From NCBI RefSeq assembly GCF_016124325.1, contig NZ_WGNY01000019.1:1-64000 (forward strand): a stretch of 64,000 nt of DNA, written 5' to 3'. Shown here in pieces: positions 32,750-42,075 of this stretch. The notes beneath the pieces were generated by a model, which did not search any database, had not been told where the DNA came from, and was given only the letters and a program-made list of their open reading frames with translations. Both the position numbers and the translations under genes were made by a program. This stretch comes from Phenylobacterium sp. GTDB lineage: Bacteria; Pseudomonadota; Alphaproteobacteria; Caulobacterales; Caulobacteraceae. Each line of letters opens with the position of its first letter. Position 1 is the first letter of the stretch.

Positions 32750-34393
32750 GTGTCCTCGAACGCCGATCGGCGCGCCGCGAGCGGCCGCAAGCTGAACGTG
32801 CTGATGATCATCACCGACCAGGAGCAGAGCCTAGCGAGCTGGCCAAAGGGCCTGCTGGAGAAGCTGCCGGCCCATCGCGAGCTGCTGGAGCGGGGGCTGC
32901 TGATCGAGAACTACCACGTGCAGACCACGCCCTGCAGCCCGTCGCGCTCCACCATCTTCTCCGGTCACCACACCCAGCGGACCGGCGTCTACCTGAACTC
33001 GGACACGCCGCCCAATCCGGTGGCCGCCACCGACATGCCGACGCTGGGCCACATGCTCCAGGCGGCGGGCTACTACACCAGCTACAAGGGCAAGTGGCAC
33101 CTCTCGCAGATCAACCGCGAGCGCAACTGGAACCAGGTGCCCGGGGGGATCTACCCGGCCACCGAAGCGGCGATGGAAAAGTACGGGTTCCACGACTACG
33201 GCTTCGACGGCGAGGCGGTGGGGCTGACCTGGGACGGCTACCGCTCGGACCTGTTCGTCGCCGCCGACGCCGCCCGCGCCCTCTTCGACTACGCCCGGCT
33301 CGACAAGGCCGGCGGCAAGCCCTGGTTCCAGGTGGTGGGCCTGCTGAACCCGCACGACATCATGTTCTACGACGCGACGGGCAAGCAGTCGCAGCAACGG
33401 CCGCACCCGAACCTGCTGGCTCCGCTGCGGCGCGAGCCGGGCGACCCGATCTACGAGACCGACAACGGGTTCGACCTGCCCGAGAGCTTCTACAAGGACG
33501 ACCTGAGCGCCAAGCCTGAGGCGCACACCGGGATCGCGAGGTTCAACGACCTGTTCTACGGCCCGATGCCGCGCAGCGACGAGGCCTCGTGGCGGCGCTT
33601 CAACAACTACTACTACAACTGCCTGCGCGACGTGGATCGCCGGGTGGAGCAGGTGCTTTGGGCGCTCAAGGAAAGCGGCCAGATGGACGACACCATCATC
33701 GTCTACACCTCCGACCACGGCGAGCGCGCCTCGGCGCACGGCCTGCGCCAGAAGGCCGGGACCATGTACCGCGAGGAAGTGAACGTCCCGATGATCATCG
33801 TCCACCCCGACTTCCCGGGCGGACGGAGCACCCAGCGGCTGATGAGCGCGATCGACCTCGCGCCCACGCTGATGAGCCTGACCGGCATGACGCCGGCCGA
33901 GATCGAGGCGGACTTCCCGGGCCTGCCCGGCGTGGACGTCAGCGGCCTGCTGGCCGACCCCTCGGCGCCGACCGAGCGCGATCGGCGCGGCCATCTGTTC
34001 AACTACGCCGTCGCCTACATGTGGGAGATGCGCTTCGGGGCGCGGCGGCCCGGGGCCGGTGAGGCGTTCGAGTTCGACAAGATGTACGACCTGTCGAAGC
34101 GCCGGCTGCATCGCGGCGTCCACGACGGCCGCTGGAAGTTCGCCCGCTATTTCGCGCCGGCCGAGCACCACACGCCCTGGGACTGGGACATGCTGGTCGC
34201 CCACAACGACCTGGAACTCTACGACACCGAGGCCGACCCGGGCGAGCTGGCCAACCTCGCCTACGCGGCCGACCAGCGCGAGAACGTGCTGCGGCTGAAC
34301 GGGATGGTGACGGACCTCATCGCGCGCGAGGTGGGGCGCGACGACGGCAGCGAATATCCGGGGCCGACCTCGATCTACAACACGCTCGGCTGA
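32750..34393 (+). CDS. Sulfatase 2, no signal peptide
   Basis: 547 residues, GTG start at 32750 with AAAGGGAG upstream; an in-frame TGA at 32735-32737 excludes a longer form. The N-terminus (MSSNADRRAASGRKLN) has no signal, so the protein should stay in the cytosol. The catalytic set is complete: MIITDQEQ, TPCSPSRSTIFSGHH with Cys62, YTSYKGKWHLS, VGLLNPHDIMFY and IVYTSDHGERAS. It aligns with sulfatase 1 without gaps over nearly the full length, to the same C-terminal sequence (SEYPGPTSIYNTLG). It is thus a tandem duplicate that lost the signal, or the neighbour gained one. Differences cluster at 34030-34080 (FGARRPGAGEAFEF). Its stop is 7 bp from the convergent MarR gene. Confidence 0.93.
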   Translation: MSSNADRRAASGRKLNVLMIITDQEQSLASWPKGLLEKLPAHRELLERGLLIENYHVQTTPCSPSRSTIFSGHHTQRTGVYLNSDTPPNPVAATDMPTLGHMLQAAGYYTSYKGKWHLSQINRERNWNQVPGGIYPATEAAMEKYGFHDYGFDGEAVGLTWDGYRSDLFVAADAARALFDYARLDKAGGKPWFQVVGLLNPHDIMFYDATGKQSQQRPHPNLLAPLRREPGDPIYETDNGFDLPESFYKDDLSAKPEAHTGIARFNDLFYGPMPRSDEASWRRFNNYYYNCLRDVDRRVEQVLWALKESGQMDDTIIVYTSDHGERASAHGLRQKAGTMYREEVNVPMIIVHPDFPGGRSTQRLMSAIDLAPTLMSLTGMTPAEIEADFPGLPGVDVSGLLADPSAPTERDRRGHLFNYAVAYMWEMRFGARRPGAGEAFEFDKMYDLSKRRLHRGVHDGRWKFARYFAPAEHHTPWDWDMLVAHNDLELYDTEADPGELANLAYAADQRENVLRLNGMVTDLIAREVGRDDGSEYPGPTSIYNTLG

Positions 34394-34400
34394 GCCGCCG

Positions 34401-34889
34401 TCAGGCGCGCTTGGCCCGGCGCGGCTTCGGCTCGGCCGTGGCGGGGGGCGGCGGCGCTTCCACCAGGGCGGCCTCGCCCCACTCCGGCGTGAGGCCGGCG
34501 CGCAGGCTGCGGAAGGCGTCCGATCCGATCCGCCGCTCCAGCAGGGCCTCCAGTTCGGACGTGACCTTGATCGCCGCGCGCCGCAGGTCCTGGGCGTCGT
34601 AGCGGTATTCCACGATGCGCGCCCGCGCGTCGTTCGGATCGACCGCCAAGCTGATGAGCCCCCGGCGGGTCAGGTCGGTGATGATGTGGCTGACCGCCTG
34701 GCGGCTGACCCCCAGCAGGGAGGCGATGCGGGACGGCCGGTTCTCGCCCGCCGCGAGGCACAGCAGGAACATCGACTGGGTGCGGGTCACCGGCACGTAG
34801 CCGGCTTTCGCCAGGCTCGACTGCAGGGACTCGTCGAACCAGAACAGGAGGCCCGAGAGCCGGATCATCAGGGCGGGCTGGTGCTGCAT
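34401..34889 (-). CDS. MarR-family transcriptional regulator
   Basis: 162 residues from MQHQPALMIR. The winged helix is SRIASLLGVSRQAVSHIITD (HTH) with the wing LISLAVDPNDARARIVEYRY. Flanking helices are LSGLLFWFDESLQSSLAKAG and an amphipathic C-terminal stretch. The Pro/Ala/Arg-rich tail is probably disordered. A longer open frame upstream runs into rnpB and is not used. It is convergent with the sulfatases and divergent from rnpB. By position it is the best local candidate for control of the TonB receptor-sulfatase operon; its inducer is unknown. Confidence 0.88.
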   Translation of the reverse strand: MQHQPALMIRLSGLLFWFDESLQSSLAKAGYVPVTRTQSMFLLCLAAGENRPSRIASLLGVSRQAVSHIITDLTRRGLISLAVDPNDARARIVEYRYDAQDLRRAAIKVTSELEALLERRIGSDAFRSLRAGLTPEWGEAALVEAPPPPATAEPKPRRAKRA

Positions 34890-34934
34890 CGCGGCATTCT
34901 GCGAGCGTTCCCAATCGAAGGCCAGCGCGGGCGC

Positions 34935-34963
34935 TTGACCCGCCGCGCCGCTGCGACCACCTT
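34935..34963 (+). promoter_or_regulatory. Candidate rnpB promoter
   Basis: TTGACC at 34935-34940 serves as a -35 element, followed by a 17-bp spacer and CACCTT at 34958-34963. Transcription would start about position 34970, which is exactly where helix P1 of RNase P RNA begins. The -10 element is poor by E. coli standards, but GC-rich alphaproteobacterial promoters often deviate. Confidence 0.45.
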
Positions 34964-34970
34964 CCGCGCG

Positions 34971-35381
<411 letters not shown>

Positions 35382-35526
35382 CCCCATCCCGGAACCGCCG
35401 TAACTGTAGCGCCGGCCGCGTTAACCATTAGTTCTGAGTATGTTCTGTGGATAACGACTTGCCACCCTAGAGGTGTGACGAAATCTCCCAAGTTTTTCCC
35501 AGCCAAGGTCATTAAGTGTCATTGAA

Positions 35527-35551
35527 ACCCACCTAGTCCCATGTTAACCCA
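35527..35551. promoter_or_regulatory. Triple MraZ-type box upstream of mraZ
   Basis: Three NCCCA units, ACCCA at 35527, TCCCA at 35537 and ACCCA at 35547, each separated by exactly 5 bp. On the minus strand these are TGGGN repeats at 10-bp spacing. MraZ in E. coli binds three TGGGN direct repeats with 5-nt spacers before its own gene. A further TCCCA pair lies at 35486 and 35497 with an 11-bp period. The site suggests autoregulation of the dcw cluster by MraZ. Confidence 0.7.
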
Positions 35552-35628
35552 ATTTCCATTCGTCGCCCGAAGCAGCGGGTCGGGGCGCTGGCAGGCGGGG
35601 GCGGCGATACAGGGGGTTCGGGCCGAGG

Positions 35629-36096
35629 ATGTTCCTCTCGACCTTTGAGAAGCAGCTGGACGCGAAGCGGCGCATCGTCGTGCCGCAGGACTACCGCGCC
35701 GCGCTCTCGGGCCCCGTCGACGGTGTCTTCGTCTTTCCCTCCATCCGATCCGACTGCATCGAGGGCGGCGGCCAGGCGCTGTTCGACCGCTATGGCGCCA
35801 TGGCCGATGAGCTGGAGTTCGGCGACGAGCTGCGCGACTCCATCGAGCGCAACGTCTTCGGCGAGATGCAGAAGCTGTCGTTCGACACCGCCGGCCGCAT
35901 CACCCTGCCGGAGAATCTCTGCGAGCTTTACGGCCTGACCGACTGGGTGGCGGTGGTCGGCCTGCGCGACCGTTTCGAGATCTGGGAGCGCGACGCCTAC
36001 CGGGCCCAGCGCGCCGCCGACCGCGAGCGCGCCCGCCAGGGCCTGGCCGAGATGCGCGCCCAGCAGCGGGCCGCCCGCCTCGGAGGCCGGGCATGA
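35629..36096 (+). CDS. mraZ: Transcriptional regulator MraZ
   Basis: 155 residues, first gene of the dcw cluster. Two AbrB-like SpoVT motifs: [20 protein letters not shown] at the start and [20 protein letters not shown] in the middle. [15 protein letters not shown] motif and a helical Arg/Ala-rich tail follow. MraZ forms a ring of subunits that binds TGGGN repeats and controls rsmH, mraZ and dcw transcription. The triple box at 35527 fits. Its stop overlaps rsmH by 4 bp. Gap 35382-35628 holds only the regulatory region. Confidence 0.96.
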   Translation: MFLSTFEKQLDAKRRIVVPQDYRAALSGPVDGVFVFPSIRSDCIEGGGQALFDRYGAMADELEFGDELRDSIERNVFGEMQKLSFDTAGRITLPENLCELYGLTDWVAVVGLRDRFEIWERDAYRAQRAADRERARQGLAEMRAQQRAARLGGRA

Positions 36097-37034
36097 ACGC
36101 GCCGGCGAATCCGCATATCTCAGTCCTACTCGACGAGGTGATCGAGAACCTGGCCTGCGGGCCGGGCGATCTGGTCATCGATGGCACTTTCGGCGCGGGA
36201 GGCTACTCCCGCGCGATCCTGGCGACGGGTGCGAAGGTCGTGGCGTTCGACCGCGACCCTACGGTCCGTCGCTTCGCCGCGGGATTTCCGGTCGACCGCT
36301 TCCGCCTTGTGGAAGCGCGATTCTCGGAAATGGACGCGGTCCTTGGCGAGGGCTGCGCCGACGGCGTAGCCCTCGACCTGGGAGTCTCCTCCATGCAGAT
36401 CGACGAAGCCGAACGCGGCTTCTCGTTCATGCAGGACGGCCCGCTCGACATGCGCATGGGCGGGGACGGGCCGACGGCGGCCGATCTCGTGAACACCGCC
36501 GATCAGGACGAGCTGGCGCGGATCATCTTCGTCTACGGCGAGGAGCGGGAGAGCCGCCGGATCGCCCGCGCCATCGTGCGCCGCCGGGCCGAGCAACCCT
36601 TCACCCGCACGCTGGAGCTCGCCGAGTTCGTCGAGCAGGCGCTGGGCGGGCGGCGCGGCGCCAAGATCCACCCCGCCACGCGCACGTTCCAAGGCCTCAG
36701 GATCGCGGTGAACGACGAGCTGGGCGAGCTGGAGGCCGGCCTCGTGGCCGCCGAGCGCACGCTGAAGGCGGGCGGCCGCCTGTGCGTCGTGACCTTCCAT
36801 TCGCTGGAAGACCGGATCGTGAAGAGCTTCCTGGCCGTCCGCGCGGGGCGCACGCCGGCCGGATCGCGCCACGCCCCGCCGGTCGAGGCCGTCGCCCCGC
36901 CGAGCTTCCGCCTGCTGTTCAACGGCGCCCAGGGCCCGTCCGAGGCCGAGGTGAAGGCCAACCCCCGCGCCCGGTCGGCGAAGCTGCGCGCGGCCGTGCG
37001 CACCGAAGCCGCAGCGTGGAAGGCGGCGGCATGA
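36093..37034 (+). CDS. rsmH: 16S rRNA (cytosine-1402-N4)-methyltransferase
   Basis: 313 residues, formerly mraW. Methylates N4 of C1402 in 16S rRNA using SAM. Motifs: [20 protein letters not shown], the SAM loop [36 protein letters not shown] and PLDMRMG. Also [32 protein letters not shown] and [12 protein letters not shown] near the C-terminus. It overlaps mraZ and ftsL by 4 bp each, as is usual in this cluster. Confidence 0.97.
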   Translation: MNAPANPHISVLLDEVIENLACGPGDLVIDGTFGAGGYSRAILATGAKVVAFDRDPTVRRFAAGFPVDRFRLVEARFSEMDAVLGEGCADGVALDLGVSSMQIDEAERGFSFMQDGPLDMRMGGDGPTAADLVNTADQDELARIIFVYGEERESRRIARAIVRRRAEQPFTRTLELAEFVEQALGGRRGAKIHPATRTFQGLRIAVNDELGELEAGLVAAERTLKAGGRLCVVTFHSLEDRIVKSFLAVRAGRTPAGSRHAPPVEAVAPPSFRLLFNGAQGPSEAEVKANPRARSAKLRAAVRTEAAAWKAAA

Positions 37035-37471
37035 GCGTGCTGTCGCGCAAGGTGCGGGGCTTCCGCCTGGTGGACCTGATCGGCGTCGGCCTGCTGGTGG
37101 CGATCATCGTGGGCGTCTACCTGGCCAAGACCGTCGCCGGGCGCGAGCGCGCCGAGATCGCCACGGTCGAGCGCCAGATCCACGGCGAGCAGGCGCGCAT
37201 CCGCCTGCTGCAGGCCGAGGTGGCCCACCTGGAGCAGCCCGGCCGCATCGAGCGCCTGTCGACCGTCTACCTGAACATGGCCCCGGTGCCGGCCAGCCGC
37301 GAGGCCACGGTGGACGAGCTGCCCCGGCTCGCGACGGGTGGTCCCGCGCCCAAGTCCAAGGCGCCGTCGGCGGTGGCGGCCCTGGTCAACGGCGAAGGCG
37401 TGGTTCCCGGCGTGCCGCCGGCGCCGCCGTCCGAGGCCGCGCCCGTCCAGCTTGCCGAGGCCCGGCCATGA
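37031..37471 (+). CDS. ftsL: Cell division protein FtsL
   Basis: 146 residues, start ATG at 37031 overlapping rsmH by 4 bp. One N-terminal membrane helix (about 13-35, [19 protein letters not shown]) follows a basic cytoplasmic end. A short periplasmic coiled coil ([20 protein letters not shown] then [19 protein letters not shown]) carries the conserved pattern of alphaproteobacterial FtsL. The tail is Pro/Ala-rich. FtsL forms a complex with FtsB and FtsQ that activates FtsWI at the septum. Sequence identity in the family is low; assignment rests on position and topology. Confidence 0.9.
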   Translation: MSVLSRKVRGFRLVDLIGVGLLVAIIVGVYLAKTVAGRERAEIATVERQIHGEQARIRLLQAEVAHLEQPGRIERLSTVYLNMAPVPASREATVDELPRLATGGPAPKSKAPSAVAALVNGEGVVPGVPPAPPSEAAPVQLAEARP

Positions 37472-39228
37472 GCCTCGGGCAACATGCGTTCGGCCGTTCC
37501 AGCCTGCCCCGATGGCTGGGAGAGCGGGTCTGGGGCCTGGAGCACGCCTTCGAACGCGCCCGGGCCTCGGGCAAGGTCGAGGACGACACCCGCCTGCGGA
37601 TCTTCTTCGTGCTGGTGCTGTTCGCCCTGGGCTTCCTCAGCCTGGCCGCCGGCGCGACCCGCTCGGCGCTGTTCTCGGACGCGCGCGCGGTCGGCATGGC
37701 GCCGCCCCAGGGCGCGGCGCGCGCCGACCTCGTCGACCGCAACGGCCGGCTGCTGGCCGCCGACCTGCTGCACTACGGGCTCTACATCGACCCGCGCGAG
37801 ATCTGGGACACGGGCGAGACCCGGCGGCGCCTGCTGGCCGCGCTGCCGGCGCTGGATCCCGAGCGGCTGGAGCGGGCCCTGCGCGGGCATCGCCGCGTAT
37901 TCGTGATCGGCGCCCTGACGCCGGACGAGCGCAACGGCGTCAACGGGCTGGGCCTGCCCGGCGTGACCTTCGAGCCCGAGAAGCGCCGGATCTACCCGCT
38001 GGGCCCGACCGCGGCGCACCTGATCGGCTTCTCCGACACCGGCGGCGAAGGCCTGGCCGGCGTCGAGGCCGCGTTCAACGACGATATCCGCGAGGCGGCC
38101 CAGGGCCCGGACCCGGTCCCGCTCTCGATCGACCTGCGCATCCAGGGCGCGCTCGAGGACGAGCTGTGGAAGGCGGTGGCCGAGTTCCGGCCGAAGGGCG
38201 CCGTGGGGGTCGTGGCCGACGTCCACACCGGCGAGATCCTGGGCATGACCAGTTGGCCGACGTTCAACCCGAACGAAGCCGGCCGGGCGAGCAACGAACA
38301 GCGCTTGGACCGGGCGGCGGCCTCGGTGTTCGAGATGGGCTCGACGTTCAAGGCCTTCACAGTGGCCATCGGGCTCGACACGGGCGTCGCCACGCCCGAG
38401 AGCACCTTCGACGCCACCACGCCGCTGAAGCTGGGCTATCGGACGATCACCGACTACCACGCCACGCATGCGGTGCTGAACCTGGTGGAGGTGTTCCAGC
38501 ACTCGTCCAACATCGGCACCGCGCGCCTGGCCGAGCGGGTCGGGCCCGAACGCATGGGCCAGTACTTCGACCGCCTGGGCCTCACCAGCCCGGCAAAGAT
38601 CGAACTGATCGAGAGCGCCCGGCCGCTGACGCCGCGCAAGTGGGACGAGGACGCCATCGCCTCGGTGTCGTTCGGCCACGGGATCAACGTGACGCCGCTG
38701 GCGCTGACGCGGGCCTATCTGTCGCTGCTGAACGGCGGCGAACTCCTGCCGCTCACCGTCCACAAGCTGCCGGCGGGGGCCAAGGTCAAAGGTCCGCGCG
38801 TGGTTTCCGAGAAGACCTCGCTGCAGATGCTTTCGATCATGCGCGCCAACGTCACGGGCGGCAGCGGCAGGTCGGCCAACATCGAAGGGCTCTACGTCGG
38901 CGGCAAGACCGGGACCGGCGACAAGTGGGACCCGGCCGCCCGGCGCTACTCGACGACCAAGCAGGTCTCCTCCTTCGCCGCCGTCTTCCCGACCACGGGC
39001 GACCTGAACACGCGGCGCTATTTCGTGCTGGTGCTCATGGACGAGCCGGGGCGCGGCCATCTGGGCGTCGACCCGACCGGCGGCATCGCCGCGGCGCCGG
39101 CGGTGGGCCGGGTGATCGAGCGCATCGCGCCGTTCGTCGGCGTGCGCCGCCAGCCCGCGGGCGTGGCGCAGGTCGTTCCCGTCGAGCAGCCGCCCGAAGA
39201 CGAAGCCGCCGCGGGCGCAGACCGATGA
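37468..39228 (+). CDS. ftsI: Septal peptidoglycan transpeptidase (PBP3)
   Basis: 586 residues; starts overlapping ftsL by 4 bp. A membrane helix lies near 46-66 (FFVLVLFALGFLSLAAGATR), with a dimerisation domain at about 75-220. The penicillin-binding domain has SxxK at 292-295 (GSTFK), SSN at 346-348 (HSSNIG) and KTGT at 480-483. The D,D-transpeptidase crosslinks septal glycan made by FtsW, its partner encoded at 44618. Length is typical of alphaproteobacteria. Stop overlaps murE by 4 bp. Confidence 0.97.
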   Translation: MSLGQHAFGRSSLPRWLGERVWGLEHAFERARASGKVEDDTRLRIFFVLVLFALGFLSLAAGATRSALFSDARAVGMAPPQGAARADLVDRNGRLLAADLLHYGLYIDPREIWDTGETRRRLLAALPALDPERLERALRGHRRVFVIGALTPDERNGVNGLGLPGVTFEPEKRRIYPLGPTAAHLIGFSDTGGEGLAGVEAAFNDDIREAAQGPDPVPLSIDLRIQGALEDELWKAVAEFRPKGAVGVVADVHTGEILGMTSWPTFNPNEAGRASNEQRLDRAAASVFEMGSTFKAFTVAIGLDTGVATPESTFDATTPLKLGYRTITDYHATHAVLNLVEVFQHSSNIGTARLAERVGPERMGQYFDRLGLTSPAKIELIESARPLTPRKWDEDAIASVSFGHGINVTPLALTRAYLSLLNGGELLPLTVHKLPAGAKVKGPRVVSEKTSLQMLSIMRANVTGGSGRSANIEGLYVGGKTGTGDKWDPAARRYSTTKQVSSFAAVFPTTGDLNTRRYFVLVLMDEPGRGHLGVDPTGGIAAAPAVGRVIERIAPFVGVRRQPAGVAQVVPVEQPPEDEAAAGADR

Positions 39229-40679
39229 GCGCGCGCCTCTCCCGCATCGTGAAGCGCGACGTCGGCGCCGATCCCGAGATCACCGGCGTCACCGCGGACA
39301 GCCGTAAGGTGAAGCCGGGCTTCCTGTTCGCGGCGCTGCCCGGCTCGAAGGCGGATGGCGCGGCCTTCGCGGCCAAGGCGGTGGAGGCCGGGGCCGCCGC
39401 CGTCATCGCCGAGCAGGACCTGAACCTCTCGGTTCCCACGGTGATCTGCCGCGATCCGCGCCGGGGCTACGCGCTCGCCGCCGCCAACTTCTGGGGCCGC
39501 CAGCCGCAGACCTGCGTGGCGGTCACCGGCACCAACGGCAAGACGTCGGTGGCCAATTTCTGCCGACAGATATTCGCCCGCGCCGGCCAGGTTTCGGCCA
39601 GCATGGGCACACTGGGTCTGACCGTCTCGCGGCCGGACGGTACGGTGGAGCAGCTCACGCCGCCTGGCCTGACCACACCCGACGCAGGTGATGTGGCTGA
39701 GCTGCTCTGCCGGATCTCCCAGCTCGGCGTGACGCATTTCGCCATGGAGGCCAGCTCCCACGGCATCGACCAGCGGCGCCTCGACGGCGTGCGGCTGGCG
39801 GCGGCCGGGTTCCTGAACCTGACCCAGGACCACCTCGACTACCACCGCACCATGGACGCCTATCTGAAGGCCAAGCTGCGCCTGTTCGAGCAACTCATGC
39901 CGCGGGGCGCGACGGCGGTGCTGAACGCCGATTCCGAGGCCTTCCCGTTCTTCGCGGCCGCCTCGGTGGTTTCGGGCCAGCGGGTGATGAGCGTCGGCGA
40001 GACGGGCCAGGCGCTGAAGCTGCTGGAGCGGGCGCCGACGCCCGAGGGCCAGCGCCTGTCGATCCGCGCCGAGGGCCGCGTGTGGGACGTGCGCCTGCCG
40101 CTGGTCGGCGCGTTCCAGGCCTCCAACGCGCTGGTGGCGGCGGGGCTTTGCCGGGCCGCGGGACTGAGTTTCGAGGAGACCTTCGCCGGCCTGGAGCAGT
40201 TGACCGGCGCGCCCGGAAGGCTGCAACGGGTCGGCGCGGGGTCGCATGGCGGCGAGGCCTATGTGGACTACGCCCACACGCCGGACGGGCTGGAGACGGT
40301 GCTCAAGGCGCTGCGCCCGCATGTCCGCGGCAAGCTGATCGTGGTGTTCGGCGCCGGCGGCGACCGCGACCGCGGCAAGCGCCCGCTGATGGGCCGGGTG
40401 GCCGCCGAGCTGGCCGACGTGGCCATCGTCACCGACGACAACCCGCGCTCGGAGGCGCCGGCGGCGATCCGCGCGGACGTGCTGGCCGGGGCGGCGGGCG
40501 CGAAGGAGGTCGGCGACCGCCGCGAGGCGATCCGCGCCGCCGCCGCCATGCTCAAGGACGGCGACATCCTGGTGGTGGCCGGCAAGGGCCACGAGCAGGG
40601 CCAGATCGTGGGCGACGTGGTCCACCCGTTCGACGACGTCGCCGAGACCGCCCAGGCGCTGGAGCTGGTGCATGGCTGA
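39225..40679 (+). CDS. murE: UDP-MurNAc-tripeptide synthetase (meso-DAP ligase)
   Basis: 484 residues, start ATG at 39225. The same frame stays open upstream through ftsI by chance; this start gives the normal MurE length and an ATGA junction. Motifs: GVTADSRKVKPGFLFAALPG, the ATP loop CVAVTGTNGKTSVANF, MEASSHGIDQRRLDGV and YVDYAHTPDGLETVL. The substrate-specific DNPR (405-408) means meso-diaminopimelate is added, as in Gram-negatives. It overlaps murF by 8 bp. Confidence 0.97.
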   Translation: MSARLSRIVKRDVGADPEITGVTADSRKVKPGFLFAALPGSKADGAAFAAKAVEAGAAAVIAEQDLNLSVPTVICRDPRRGYALAAANFWGRQPQTCVAVTGTNGKTSVANFCRQIFARAGQVSASMGTLGLTVSRPDGTVEQLTPPGLTTPDAGDVAELLCRISQLGVTHFAMEASSHGIDQRRLDGVRLAAAGFLNLTQDHLDYHRTMDAYLKAKLRLFEQLMPRGATAVLNADSEAFPFFAAASVVSGQRVMSVGETGQALKLLERAPTPEGQRLSIRAEGRVWDVRLPLVGAFQASNALVAAGLCRAAGLSFEETFAGLEQLTGAPGRLQRVGAGSHGGEAYVDYAHTPDGLETVLKALRPHVRGKLIVVFGAGGDRDRGKRPLMGRVAAELADVAIVTDDNPRSEAPAAIRADVLAGAAGAKEVGDRREAIRAAAAMLKDGDILVVAGKGHEQGQIVGDVVHPFDDVAETAQALELVHG

Positions 40680-42075
40680 CCCGCTCTGGACGTCCGAGGA
40701 GATGGCGAAGGCGACGGGCGGGACGGTTGGCGGGGCCTTCTCCGCGACCGGGGTCTCGATCGACACGCGCACGCTGGAGCCGGGAGACCTGTTCGTGGCG
40801 CTGGCGGGCGTGCGCGACGGCCACGAGTTCGTCGAGGCGGCCATGGCCAGGGGCGCGGCCGGCGCGCTGGTCTCCCGCGCGGTCCCGGGGCCTTCGGTGA
40901 GGGTGGCCGACACCCAGATCGCGTTGGAGCAGCTCGGGATCGCCGCGCGCGATCGGGCGCCGCAGGCCATGCGCGGCGCGGTGACCGGCTCGGTCGGCAA
41001 GACCAGCGTCACCCAGGCGATCATGGCGGGGCTCGCGCTGGCCGGCCGGGCGCACGCGTCGGTCAAGTCCTACAACAACCACATCGGCGTGCCGCTCACC
41101 CTGGCGCGCATGCCGCGCGACACCGAGCGCGCGGTGTTCGAGATCGGCATGAACCACGCCGACGAGATCCGGCCGCTGACCCGCATGGTCCGCCCGCACG
41201 CCGCGGTCGTCACCACCGTGGGCCCGGTGCACACCGAGAACTTCCCGGACGGCGAGGCCGGGGTGGCGCGGGCCAAGGCCGAGGTCCTCGAGGGCCTGGA
41301 GCCGGGCGGGGTGGCCGTGCTCAACGCCGACAACCGCTGGTTCGACCTGCTGCGGGACGCCGCGGAGAAGGCGGGGGCGGTGGTCCGCACCTTCGGGTCG
41401 ACGGACGGCTGCGACGCCCGCCTCATCGACTTCCAGGCCGCCGACGGCCGCGCGGTGGTGCAGGCGCGGCTGCATGGCAAGGCATTGGACTTCCCCATCC
41501 TGCAGACGGGCCTCCACTGGGGCCTGAACAGCATGGCCGTGCTGCTGATGCTGGAGGCGCTGGACGTCGGCCTTTCCGACGGGCTGGCGGCCCTCGGCGC
41601 GTTCGAGCCCCTGGCCGGGCGCGGCGCGGAGTCTGTCGTTCCCGTCGCCGGCGGGGCGTTCACGCTGATCGACGAGAGCTACAACGCCAACCCGGTCTCC
41701 ATGGCCTCGGCGATCGCCACGCTGGGCGCGCGCCGGGTCGCGGGGCGGCGCCTCGTGGCGCTGACCGACATGCTGGAACTGGGGCCCGAGGCTCCGGCGT
41801 TTCACGCCGGACTGGCCGCCTCCATCGAGGCTGCGTCGATCGACCTCGCCTTCTGCGCGGGACCCCTGATGAAATCGCTCTGGGACGCCCTTCCGCCGAC
41901 TCGCCGCGGCGGCTACGCCGAAACGGCGGCGGAGCTCGCGCCGCAGGTCGCACGGTCCGTCGAGGCCGGCGACGTGGTGATGGTCAAGGGGTCGAACGGG
42001 TCGAAGGCCGGGGCGGTGGCCCAGGCGCTGGCCGCGCTCGCCTCGTCCGCGGAGGGCCTCGAAGGCGCGCGCTGA
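40672..42075 (+). CDS. murF: UDP-MurNAc-tripeptide--D-Ala-D-Ala ligase
   Basis: 467 residues. Adds D-Ala-D-Ala to the tripeptide precursor. Motifs: [23 protein letters not shown] loop [36 protein letters not shown] and [15 protein letters not shown]. Also [19 protein letters not shown]. Note GSVGKT in place of the commoner GSNGKT/GSTGKT, a minor variation seen in alphaproteobacteria. Starts 8 bp inside murE; the stop shares one base with the mraY start (TGATG). Confidence 0.97.
   Translation: MADPLWTSEEMAKATGGTVGGAFSATGVSIDTRTLEPGDLFVALAGVRDGHEFVEAAMARGAAGALVSRAVPGPSVRVADTQIALEQLGIAARDRAPQAMRGAVTGSVGKTSVTQAIMAGLALAGRAHASVKSYNNHIGVPLTLARMPRDTERAVFEIGMNHADEIRPLTRMVRPHAAVVTTVGPVHTENFPDGEAGVARAKAEVLEGLEPGGVAVLNADNRWFDLLRDAAEKAGAVVRTFGSTDGCDARLIDFQAADGRAVVQARLHGKALDFPILQTGLHWGLNSMAVLLMLEALDVGLSDGLAALGAFEPLAGRGAESVVPVAGGAFTLIDESYNANPVSMASAIATLGARRVAGRRLVALTDMLELGPEAPAFHAGLAASIEAASIDLAFCAGPLMKSLWDALPPTRRGGYAETAAELAPQVARSVEAGDVVMVKGSNGSKAGAVAQALAALASSAEGLEGAR

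Noticed and set aside
37338-40679. Continuous plus-strand frame joining ftsI region to murE (a possible giant fusion)
   Set aside because: The upstream part is a shifted reading of ftsI with Arg/Pro-rich residues; MurE starts at 39225 with an ATGA junction and normal length.
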